A DNA stretch of 64,000 nt. It comes from Nematostella vectensis. Lineage: Eukaryota > Cnidaria > Anthozoa > Actiniaria > Edwardsiidae. The DNA lies in the NCBI RefSeq assembly GCF_932526225.1, contig NC_064036.1, forward strand, positions 186,001 through 250,000, given 5' to 3'. Below, in pieces: positions 1 through 8,646 of the stretch (its first letter is position 1; the number at the start of each line of letters is the position of its first letter). Made by a program: the position numbers and the translations under genes. Under the pieces are notes generated by a model. That model did not search any database. It saw nothing but the letters and a program-made list of their open reading frames with translations, and was not told the DNA's origin.

Positions 1-210
1 TGTTGTTTGTCTGCATATATATATTTTTTTCTTTCTTTTCATTACAAGTGCTATATGTGTAAGTGGTGACCATAGCTATGATTACTATTATTTAGAATAA
101 TTTTTTACCTACTAACAGAAAACAACTTGACTGCAAAACACTTACTGTAGGGCACTCGATATTAGGCATTACTTTCATGTGGATGTAAGGTTGAAATGTC
201 AAAACCTTCA

Positions 211-327
211 TTAACCCGTGAACTACGCTTTAGCGTATTACACTTTGTGGTGATCTGATTCTATTGTTCTTTTTTGTGTTTTACTAACTATTACCGTTTA
301 ACTATCACACTTTGTTTCACGGGTTAA
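211..327. mobile_element. piggyBac-like MITE, copy in unit 0
   Basis: A 109-bp segment (215-323) is bounded on both sides by TTAA. It begins CCCGTGAA and ends TTCACGGG, a perfect 8-bp terminal inverted repeat. The symmetry extends outward to 16 bp (TTCATTAACCCGTGAA at 207-222 against TTCACGGGTTAATGAA at 316-331). TTAA target sites with tips starting CCC are the hallmark of piggyBac-superfamily elements. There is no coding capacity, so it would be a non-autonomous MITE. Just inside the left end is a 6-bp-arm hairpin, TACGCTTTAGCGTA (224-237). The same element lies about 430-440 bp before every unit landmark, so it was part of the unit before amplification. Confidence 0.6.
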
Positions 328-448
328 TGAAAACCACTCTAATTACTTACAGTAGTTCTTTTTTAATATTATCATTTACTTGTATAATTTACATGAGCAA
401 TACATATTTCTTTATGGCTTTGTAGAGCTCATCTCGTTCCTCATAAAT

Positions 449-470
449 AACAAACAAAATGAAGTTTGTT
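449..470. repeat. Short inverted repeat AACAAAC/GTTTGTT
   Basis: These are perfect 7-bp arms separated by 8 bp, in the AT-rich stretch between the TTAA element and the landmark, and they recur in each unit. No function is inferred. Confidence 0.6.
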
Positions 471-652
471 CTTATTTTGGTGCAAAGGAATCTACAGTAG
501 TTTTCTAATCAGATAATTGTTTTTCTTTTAACACTCACCTGTTATTTCAACAGCCTTACTTGAGTTTGCTTGTCTCAGAAATAGACCTTGCTTAATAAAC
601 AAAGACATGTTACAAACTTATTTAATAATAGGTAACAACTGCAATATTGTAT

Positions 653-673
653 GAAGAGAGTGCCCCTCTCTTC
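653..673. repeat. Landmark hairpin (GAAGAGAG/CTCTCTTC)
   Basis: GAAGAGAG (653-660) and CTCTCTTC (666-673) form perfect 8-bp arms around a TGCCC loop. Units with CTCCCTTC carry one mismatch. It marks the phase used for unit numbering. Confidence 0.75.
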
Positions 674-975
674 AACCTGCTATTGTTGAAATTATGCTCA
701 ATAAACTTTTACCTCTTCCCTATCCACCAGTTAAGCATTCTATGTATGCTTCCCTGTACAAAATGCGCCCCTTCAAATAGAACATTAAAGTTCACATACT
801 TGTTTACTTCCTCAAACTCTTTGCTTTGTGTTTTTTGTTAACTTCCTAGGAACAAATTGAATACATATAATCAATAAATCCAGCAAGCTTATTTTGCAAA
901 CTCACTTTTTTTTATTATTTTTGCGCAAAACCAATCAGGATTAGGGGGGTCAAGCACAAAGAAAAAACAACGAAT

Positions 976-986
976 TAAAAAAAAAA
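976..986 (-). terminator. T-run after the tRNA-like segment (possible Pol III terminator)
   Basis: On the minus strand an uninterrupted T-run follows GGGC at the end of the tRNA-like segment. Its length varies among units, but four or more T are always present in the units inspected. Confidence 0.35.
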
Positions 987-1064
987 GCCCATTGGCCTGG
1001 GATCGAACCCGGTCTGAAGAACAAAACGGAAACCATACATACGGATTACCCAATCGGTATGGCA
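987..1064 (-). ncRNA. tRNA-like relic or SINE head, minus strand (unit 1; one per unit)
   Basis: Read on the minus strand, GGTTCGATCCC (999-1009) matches the Pol III B-box consensus GGTTCGANNCC. It sits in a T-arm-like CCGGG-TTCGATC-CCAGG hairpin with one mispair. Upstream, GATTGGGTAATC (1044-1055) can form a 4-bp D-arm-like stem. Downstream of the T-arm the strand reads CCAATGGGC and then a long T-run (986 downward), a typical Pol III terminator. Against a true tRNA, the D-to-T-arm spacing is about 31 nt instead of about 23, the A box is poor, and the acceptor arms pair badly. I read it as a decayed tRNA or the tRNA-derived head of a SINE. Units 9, 12, 15 and 23 carry B-box mutations. Confidence 0.4.
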
Positions 1065-1420
1065 GCACAAGGCTTTTACGGATGGCTGTAAAGAACCCGA
1101 AGGCCCCAAGCACCGATATTTCCGAGCGAATATGCTGTACAACACTCTTGCAAGGTTATCCCAACCCGCGCATTAATGGGGAGGACAATAACCAGGATCC
1201 CAGGCCTGTAATACGGTTACGCCACGCACAGCTCGCCGAGATTGTGGATGACAAAAAATAGAGGTCTATTTGGGCGTCTTGGGTCCCTTGGGGACTCGCC
1301 ATGCGCACGGGCGCATCTCTTTTATTGTGTACATGACATCAAATTAGCGAAGAAAAAGACGCTGTTTTGGTATCATGTGAAAAGCATAAAATAAATAGAA
1401 ATAAAGACGTAAGGGGGGAG
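990..1420. other. CpG-rich block within the AT-rich unit (unit 1 copy)
   Basis: This stretch is clearly richer in G+C and in CpG than the rest of the unit. Examples are CCCGG, TCGGT, ACGGA, CCGAGCGAAT, CCCGCGCATT, TACGCCACGCAC, CTCGCCGAG, GGGCGTC, ATGCGCACGGGCGCAT and GACGTAAG. It recurs in every unit except unit 6, where most of it is deleted. It includes a 6-bp-arm hairpin, ATGCGC-ACGG-GCGCAT (1301-1316). Open frames exist on both strands, but they start at TTG, change frame among units and show no synonymous bias by eye, so I do not call a gene. Confidence 0.7.
999..1009 (-). promoter_or_regulatory. B-box-like internal Pol III promoter motif
   Basis: The minus strand reads GGTTCGATCCC, an exact fit to GGTTCGANNCC. 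It is kept in most units that retain this region. Whether it is used is unknown. Confidence 0.45.
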
Positions 1421-1609
1421 AATATTGACATATTCATATTAGAATATTGACAAAATCCGCAATATTGTCTACGCTGACTAAGTAAAGCTGTATTTTACTT
1501 TAAAGGGGCAGCAGCATAGTACTGCGCATGTCTGGAGTCAGTGTTTATTGTAGGCTTTTAAGTGTCTACAAACATTTGAACTTTTTAAAAGCTGTCAATA
1601 CCTTATTAA

Positions 1610-1626
1610 ATAATATGCAATATTAT
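1610..1626. repeat. Near-palindrome ATAATAT-GCA-ATATTAT
   Basis: Perfect 7-bp arms around GCA sit inside the second inverted-repeat segment and recur in nearly every unit. They are broken in units 11 and 14 (AATAATAAGC) and unit 20 (AATAAAATGC). Confidence 0.65.
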
Positions 1627-1745
1627 ATTGAAAACTATGTTAATTGACAGTTTGTGGTCATTTTTTTGTTTTGTTTAAAGTCTCCCACATGTACCAAAAG
1701 CTCATAAGTCAGTATTAGAATTTCAATGAAGTTCATTGTGTCAGG

Positions 1746-1755
1746 GCTCTAGAGC
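1746..1755. repeat. Palindrome GCTCTAGAGC
   Basis: This is a perfect 10-bp palindrome containing TCTAGA near the right end of the second inverted-repeat segment. It recurs in almost every unit. Confidence 0.65.
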
Positions 1756-1863
1756 TATTGCAAATCTCTTAAACATGACACTCCCGTTTTAAAGGAAAGT
1801 AAAAAAAAATCAAAATTGTTGGTGGGGGTCTCTGTTGTGATTGTTTTCTTTTTAGTGTTGTTC

Positions 1864-1880
1864 TATTATTATTATTATTT
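1864..1880 (+). repeat. TTA microsatellite (one per unit)
   Basis: A TATTATTATTATTATTT tract lies between the second inverted-repeat segment and the G-rich spot. Its length varies slightly: shortened near 7869, lengthened near 17351. Confidence 0.85.
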
Positions 1881-2210
1881 TCTTTTTTAGAGGGGGAGGG
1901 AAATTCAGCTAAAAATAGCCAAGGGTCAATTCAAGCAACTAGTACAAAAGATGTTTTTTTGCAGTCCTTTATTCAATATATTCAAGGTTATCATGCAATT
2001 CTGTTGTTTGACTGCATATATATATTTTTTCTTTCTTTTCATTACAAGTGCTATATGTGTAAGTGGTGACCATAGCTATGATTACTATTATTTAGAATAA
2101 TTTTTTACCTACTAACAGAAAACAACTTGACTGCAAAACACTTACTGTAGGGCACTCGATATTAGGCATTACTTTCATGTGGATGTAAGGTTGAAATGTC
2201 AAAACCTGCA

Positions 2211-2329
2211 TTAACCCGTGAACTACGCTTTAGCGTATTACACTTTGTGGTGATCTGATTCTATTGTTCTTTTTTGTGTTTTTTTCTAACTATTACCGTT
2301 TAACTATCACACTTTGTTTCACGGGTTAA
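2211..2329. mobile_element. piggyBac-like MITE, copy in unit 1 (represents all later copies)
   Basis: This is the same element (2215-2325) between TTAA at 2211-2214 and 2326-2329. The outer bases read TGCATTAA here instead of TTCATTAA, while the TTAA-CCCGTGAA arm is kept. Further copies occur once per unit at the 2-kb period, for example near 4212, 10215, 31770, 46640 and 62715. Tip mutations occur in some (TTAACACGTG near 6213, 23731 and 29751; TTAACGGG near 19821). Confidence 0.6.
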
Positions 2330-2648
2330 TGAAAACCACTCTAATTACTTACAGTAGTTCTTTTTTAATATTATCATTTAATTGTATAATTTACATGAGC
2401 AATACATATTTCTTTATGGCTTTGTAGAGCTCATCTCGTTCCTCATAAATAACAAACAAAATGAAGTTTGTTCTTATTTTGGTGCAAATGAATCTACAGT
2501 AGTTTTCTAATCAGATAATTGTTTTTCTTTTAACACTCACCTGTTATTTCAACAGCCTTACTTGAGTTTGCTTGTCTCAGAAATAGACCTTGCTTAATAA
2601 ACAAAGACATGTTACAAACTTATTTAATAATAGGTAACAACTGCAATA

Positions 2649-4646
2649 TTGTATGAAGAGAGTGCCCCTCTCTTCAACCTGCTATTGTTGAAATTATGCT
2701 CAATAAACTTTTACCTCTTCCCTCTCCACCAGTTAAGCATTCTATGTATGCTTCCCTGTACAAAATGCACCCCTTCAAATAGAACATTAAAGTTCACATA
2801 CTTGTTTACTTCCTCAAACTCTTTGCTTTGTGTTTTTTGTTAACTTCTTAGAAACAAATTGAATACATATAATCAATAAATCTAGCAAGCTTATTTTGCA
2901 AACTCACTTTTTTTTTTATTTTTGCGCAAAACCTATCAGGATTAAGGGGGTCCAGCACAAAGAAAAAAAAAACGAATTAAAAAAAAAGCCCATTGGCCTG
3001 GGATCGAACCCGGTCTGAAGAACAAAACGGAAACCATACATACGGATTACCCAATCGGTATGGCAGCACAAGGCTTTTACGGAAGGCTGTAAAGAACCCG
3101 AAGGCCCCAAGCACCGATATTTCCGAGCGAATATGCTGTACAACACTCTTGCAAGGTTATCCCAACCCGCGCATTAATGGGGAGGACAATAACCAGGATC
3201 CCAGGCCTGTATTACGGTTACGCCACGCACAGCTCGCCGAGATTGTGGATGACAAAAAATAGAGGTCTACATGGGCGTCTTGGGTCCCTTGGGGACTCGC
3301 CATGCGCACGGGCGCATCTCTTTTATTGTGTACATGACATCAAATTAGCGAAGAAAAAAGACGCTGTTTTCGTATCATGTGAAAAGCATAAAATAAATAG
3401 AAATAAAGACGTAAGGGGGGAGAATATTGACATCTTCATATTAGAATATTGACAAAATCCGCAATATTGTCTACGCTGACTAAGTAAAGCTGTATTTTAC
3501 TTTAAAGGGGCAGCAGCATAGTACTGCGCATGTCTGGAGTCAGTGATTATTGTAGGCTTTTAAGTGTCAACAAACAGTTGAACTTTTTAAAAGCTGTGAA
3601 TACCTTATTAAATAATATGCAATATTATATTGAAAACTATGTTAAATGACAGTTTGTGGTCATTTTTTTGTTTTGTTTAAAGTCTCCCACATGTCCCAAA
3701 AGCTCATAAGTCAGTATTAGAATTTCACTGAAGTTTATTGTGTCAGGGCTCTAGAGCTATTGCAAATCTGTTAACCATGACACTCCCCCTTTAAAGGAAA
3801 GTAAACAAATTCAAAATTGTTGGTGGGGGTCTCTATTGTGTTTGTTTTCTTTTTAGGTTAGTTCTATTATTATTATTATTTTCTTTTTTAGAGGGGGAGG
3901 GAAATTCAGCTAAAAATAGCCAAGGGTCAATTCAAGCAACTAGTACAAAAGATGTTTTTTTGCAGTCCTTTATTCAATATATTCAAGGTTATCATGCAAT
4001 TCTGTTGTTTGACTGCATATATATATTTTTTCTTTCTTTTTATTACAAGTGCTATATGTGTAAGTGGTGACCATAGCTATGATTACTATTATTTAGAATA
4101 ATTTTTTACCTACTAACAGAAAACAACTTGACTGCAAAACACTTACTGTAGGGCACTCGATATTAGGCATTACTTTCATGTGGATGTAAGGTTGAAATGT
4201 CAAAACCTTCATTAACCCGTGAACTACGCTTCAGCGTATTACACTTTGTGGTGAACTGATTCTATTGTTCTTTTTTGTGTTTTTTTCTAACTCTTACCGT
4301 TTAACTATCACACTTTGTTTCACGGGTTAATGAAAACCACTCTAATTACTTACAGTTCTTTTTTAATATTATCATTTACTTGTATAATTTACATGAGCAA
4401 TACATATTTCTTTATGGCTTTGTAGAGCTCATCTCGTTCCTCATAAATAACAAACAAAATGAAGTTTGTTCTTATTTTGGTGCAAAGGAATCTACAGTAG
4501 TTTTCTAATCAGATAATTGTTTTTCTTTTAACACTCACCTGTTATTTCAACAGCCTTACTTGAGTTTGCTTGTCTCAGAAATAGACCTTGCTTAATAAAC
4601 AAAGACATGTTACAAACTTATTTAATAATAGGTAACAACTGCAATA
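2649..4646 (+). repeat. Unit 2, 1,998 bp
   Basis: This is a complete unit. Private variants include GTCTACATGGG (others GTCTATTTGGG) near 3266-3274 and TTTTCGTATC (others TTTTGGTATC) near 3371. Like unit 1 it has the CTCTTCAACC form of the landmark region. Confidence 0.95.
3495..3803. repeat. Second inverted-repeat segment (~300 bp), unit 2 copy
   Basis: The left arm TTTAAAGGGGCAG (from 3501) is the inverse complement, with one mismatch, of the right arm CTCCCCCTTTAAA (3783-3795). The outer flanks TTTTAC and GTAAAC continue the symmetry imperfectly. The segment recurs once per unit (for example 1494-1803). It may be an old MITE, perhaps of a hAT-like or other DNA-transposon family, but I see no clear target-site duplication. 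It has no coding capacity that varies in a protein-like way. Confidence 0.4.
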
Positions 4647-5420
4647 TTGTATGAAGAGAGTGCCCCTCTCTTCCCCCTGCTATTGTTGAAATTATGCTCA
4701 ATAAACATTTACCTCTTCCCTCTCCACCAGTTAAGCATTCTATGTATGCTTCCCTGTACAAAATGCACCCCTTCAAATAGAACATTAAAGTTCACATGCT
4801 TGTTTACTTCCTCAAACTCTTTGCTTTGTGTTTTTTGTTAACTTCCTAGGAACAAATTGAATACATATAATCAATAAATCTAGCAAGCTTATTTTGCAAA
4901 CTCACTTTTTTTTTATTATTTTTGCGCAAAACCTATCAGGATTAAGGGGGTCCAGCACAAAGAAAAAACAACGAACTAAAAAAAAAAGCCCATTGGCCTG
5001 GGATCGAACCCGGTCTGAAGAACAAAACGGAAACCATACATACGGATTACCCAATCGGTATGGCAGCACAAGGCTTTTACGGAAGGCTGTAAAGAACCCG
5101 AAGGCCCCAAGCACCGATATTTCCGAGCGAATATGCTGTACAACACTCTTGCAAGCTTATCCCAACCCGCGCATTAATGGGGCGGACAATAACCAGGATC
5201 CCAGGCCTGTAATACGGTTACGCCACGCACAGCTCGCCGAGATTGTGGATGACAAAAAATAGAGGTCTATTTGGGCGTCTTGGGTCCCTTGGGGACTCGC
5301 CATGCGCACGGGCGCATCTCTTTTATTGTGTACATGACATCAAATTAGCGAAGAAAAAAGACGCTGTTTTGGTATCATGTGAAAAGCATAAAATAAATAG
5401 AAATAAAGACGTAAGGGGGG

Positions 5421-5454
5421 AGAATATTGACATCTTCATATTAGAATATTGACA
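5421..5454 (+). repeat. 22-bp-period direct repeat AGAATATTGACA x2
   Basis: AGAATATTGACA occurs at 5421-5432 and 5443-5454, separated by 10 bp. It recurs in most units, for example 1419-1452, with occasional substitutions. Confidence 0.75.
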
Positions 5455-5471
5455 AAATCCGCAATTTTGTC
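5451..5471. repeat. Hairpin GACAAAAT-CCGCA-ATTTTGTC
   Basis: Perfect 8-bp arms flank a 5-nt loop, overlapping the second copy of the direct repeat. Units with CAATATTGTC (for example units 1, 2, 18, 21 and 25) have one mispair. Confidence 0.7.
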
Positions 5472-6648
5472 TACGCTGACTAAGTAAAGCTGTATTTTAC
5501 TTTAAAGGGGCAGCAACATAGTACTGCGCATGTCTGGAGTCAGTGATTATTGTAGGCTTTTAAGTGTCAACAAACAGTTGAACTTTTTAAAAGCTGTGAA
5601 TACCTTATTAAATAATATGCAATATTATATTGAAAACTATGTTAATTGACAGTTTGTGGTCATTTTTTTGTTTTGTTTAAAGTCTCCCACATGTCCCAAA
5701 AGCTCATAAGTCAGTATTAGAATTTCACTGAAGTTCATTGTGTTAGGGCTCTAGAGCTATTGCAAATCTCTTAAACATGACACTCCCGTTTTAAAGGAAA
5801 GTAAAAAAAATCAAATATGTTGGTGGGGGTCTCTGCTGTGTTTGTTTTCTTTTTAGTTTTGTTCTATTATTATTATTATTTTCTTTTTTAGAGGGGGAGG
5901 GGAATTCAGCTAAAAATAGCCAAGGGTCAATTCAAGCAACTAGTACAAAAGATGTTTTTTTGCAGTCCTTTATTCTATATATTCAAGGTTGTCATGCAAT
6001 TCTGTTGTTTGACTGCATATTATATATATTTTCTTTCTTTTCATTACAAGTGCTATATGTGTAAGTGGTGACCATAGCTATGATTACAATTATTTAGAAT
6101 AATTTTTTACCTACTAACATAAAACAACTTGACTGCAAAACACTTACTGTAGGGCACTCGATATTAGGCATTACTTTCATGTGGATGTAAGGTTGAAATG
6201 TCAAAACCTTCATTAACACGTGAACTACGCTTTAGCGTATTACACTTTGTGGTGATCTGATTCTATTGTTCTTTTTTGTGTTTTTTTTCTAACTATTACC
6301 GTTTAACTATCACACTTTGTTTCACGGGTTAATGAAAACCACTCTAATTACTTACAGTTCTTTTTTAATATTATCATTTACTTGTATAATTTACATGAGC
6401 AATACATATTTCTTTATGGCTTTGTAGAGCTCATCTCGTTCCTCATAAATAACAAACAAAATGAAGTTTGTTCTTATTTTGGTGCAAAGGAATCTACAGT
6501 AGTTTTCTAATCAGATATTAGTTTTTCTTTTAACACTCACCTGTTTTTTCAACAGCCTTACTTGAGTTTGCTTGTCTCAGAAGTAGACCTTGCTTAATAA
6601 ACAAAGACATGTTACAAACTTATTTAATAATAGGTAACAACTGCAATA

Positions 6649-8646
6649 TTGTATAAAGAGAGTGCCCCTCTCTTCCCCCTGCTATTGTTGAAATTATGCT
6701 CAATAAACTTTTACCTCTTCCCTCTCCACCAGTTAAGCATTCTATGTATGCTTCCCTGTACAAAATGCACCCCTTCAAATAGAACATTAAAGTGTACATA
6801 CTGGTTTACTTCCTCAAACTCTTTGCTTTGTGTTTTTTGTTAACTTCCTAGGAACAAACTGAATACATATAATCAATAAATCTAGCAAGCTTATTTTGCA
6901 AACTCACTTTTTTTTATTATTTTTGCGCAAAACCTATCAGGGTTAAGGGGGTCCAGCACAAAGAAAAAAACAACGAACTAAAAAAAAAAGCCCATTGGCC
7001 TGGGATCGAACCCGGTCTGAAGAACAAAACGGAAACCATACACACGGATTACCCAATCGGTATGACAGCACAAGGCTTTTACGGAAGACTGTAAAGAACC
7101 CGAAGGCCCCAAGCACCGATATTTCCGAGCGAATATGCTGTACAACACTCTTGCAAGGTTATCCCAACCCGCGCATTAATGGGGAGGACAATAACCAGGA
7201 TCCCAGGCCTGTAATACGGTTACGCCACGCACAGCTCGCCGAGATTGTGGATGACAAAAAATAGAGGTCTATTTGGGCGTCTTGGGTCCATTGGGGACTC
7301 GCCATGCGCACGGGCGCATCTCTTTTATTGTGTACATGACATCAAATTAGCGAAGAAAAAAGACGCTGTTTTGGTATCATGTGAAAATCATAAAATAAAT
7401 AGAAATAAAGACGTAAGGGGGGAGAATATTGACATCTTCATATTAAAATATTGACAAAATCCGCAATTTTGTCTACGCTGACTAAGTAAAGCTGTATTTT
7501 ACTTTAAAGGGGCAGCAACATAGTACTGCGCATGTCTGGAGTCAGTGATTATTGTAGGCTTTTAAGTGTCAACAAACAGTTGAACTTTTTAAAAGCTGTG
7601 AATACCTTATTAAATAATATGCAATATTATATTGAAAACTATGTTAATTGACAGTTTGTGGTCATTTGTTTTGTTTTGTTTAAAGTCTCCCACATGTACC
7701 AAAAGCTCATAAGTCAGTATTAGGATTTCACTGAAGTTCATTGTGTCAGGGCTCTAGAGCTTTTGCAAATCTCTTAAACATGACACTCCCCCTTTAAAGG
7801 AAAGTAAAAAAAAATCAAAATTGTTGGTGAGGGTCTCTGCTGTGTTTGTTTTCTTTTTAGTTTTGTTCTATTATTATTTTCTTTTTTACAGGGTGAGGGG
7901 AATTCAGCTAAAAATAGCCAAGGGTCAATTCAAGCAACTAGTACAAAAGATGTTTTTTTTCAGTCCTTTATTCAATATATTCAAGGTTATCATGCAATTC
8001 TGTTGCTTGACTGCATATATATATATATTTTCTTTCTTTTCATTACAAGTGCTATATGTGTAAGTGGTGACCATAGCTATGATTACTATTATTTAGAATA
8101 ATTTTTTACCTACTAACAGAAAACAACTTGACTGCAAAACACTTACTGTAGGGCACTCGATATTAGGCATTACTTTCATGTGGATGTAAGGTTGAAATGT
8201 CAAAACCTTCATTAACCCGTGAACTACGCTTTAGCGTATTACACTTTGTTGTGATCTGATTCTATTGTTCTTTTTTGTGTTTTACTAACTATTACCGTTT
8301 AACTATCACACTTTGTTTCACGGGTTAATGAAAACCACTCTAATTACTTACAGTAATTCTTTTTTAATATTATTATTTACTTGTACAATTTAGATGAGCA
8401 ATACATATTTCTTTATGGCCTTGTAGAGCTCATCTCGTTCCTCATAAATAACAAACAAAATGAAGTTTGTTCTTATTTGGTGCAAAGGAATCTACATTAG
8501 TTTTCTAATCAGATAATTGTTTTTTTTTAACACTCACCTGTTATTTCAACAGCTCTTACTTGAGTTTGCTTGTCTCAGAAATAGACCTTGCTTAATAAAT
8601 AAATATATCTTACAAACTTTTTTAATAATAGGTAACAACTGCAATA
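6649..8646 (+). repeat. Unit 4, 1,998 bp
   Basis: This is a complete unit. The landmark reads TTGTATAAAGAG. The TTA microsatellite near 7869 is shortened, and the usual TTTTTTAGAGGGGGAGG is changed to TTTTTTACAGGGTGAGG near 7883-7899. Confidence 0.95.

Larger units (their letters stand above)
1..646 (+). repeat. Unit 0, partial (3' part of a unit)
   Basis: This is the tail of a unit cut by the window start. It opens at the TA microsatellite (AT x5 at 15-24), carries the TTAA-bounded inverted-repeat element (211-327) and ends in the AT-rich stretch that precedes the landmark. It holds no gene. Confidence 0.95.
647..2648 (+). repeat. Unit 1, 2,002 bp
   Basis: This is a complete unit, used here as the reference for sub-features. 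Private variants include ATGGCTG in place of AAGGCTG near 1083 and TGCATTAACCC in place of TTCATTAACCC just before the TTAA element at 2211. Confidence 0.95.
4647..6648 (+). repeat. Unit 3, 2,002 bp
   Basis: This is a complete unit. GCAAGCTTAT near 5151 adds a second AAGCTT site, and GGCGGACAAT near 5181 replaces GGAGGACAAT. The hairpin at 5451-5471 is perfect here. Confidence 0.95.

Noticed and set aside
348-510. Possible internal direct repeat (TTACAGTAGTTCTTTTTTAAT and CTACAGTAGTTTTCTAAT).
   Set aside because: The match is short and imperfect in T-rich sequence and can arise by chance.
647-841. Recurrent 64- to 76-codon frame at the landmark, with many hydrophobic and Cys residues.
   Set aside because: It starts at TTG, lies in AT-rich low-complexity sequence and changes residues freely between units. 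A small membrane peptide is not supported.
987-1064. A functional tRNA gene on the minus strand.
   Set aside because: The D-to-T-arm spacing is too long, the acceptor stems do not pair well, and no convincing anticodon arm could be placed. It is kept only as a tRNA-like relic.
1051-1075. GGCAGCACA resembles the start of U6 snRNA; other snRNA, 5S rRNA or spliced-leader genes were considered for the unit.
   Set aside because: Only about nine bases agree, and the following U6, U1, U2, U4 or 5S signatures are absent. No Sm site with a donor was recognised in a convincing arrangement.
992-1261. Recurrent 89-codon plus-strand frame in the CpG-rich block of most units.
   Set aside because: It starts at TTG, overlaps open frames on the other strand, is broken by a 4-bp insertion in unit 16 and changes its end by A-tract indels in units 5, 19 and 20. 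It varies by mostly amino-acid-changing substitutions. Recurrence is explained by the tandem repeat itself.
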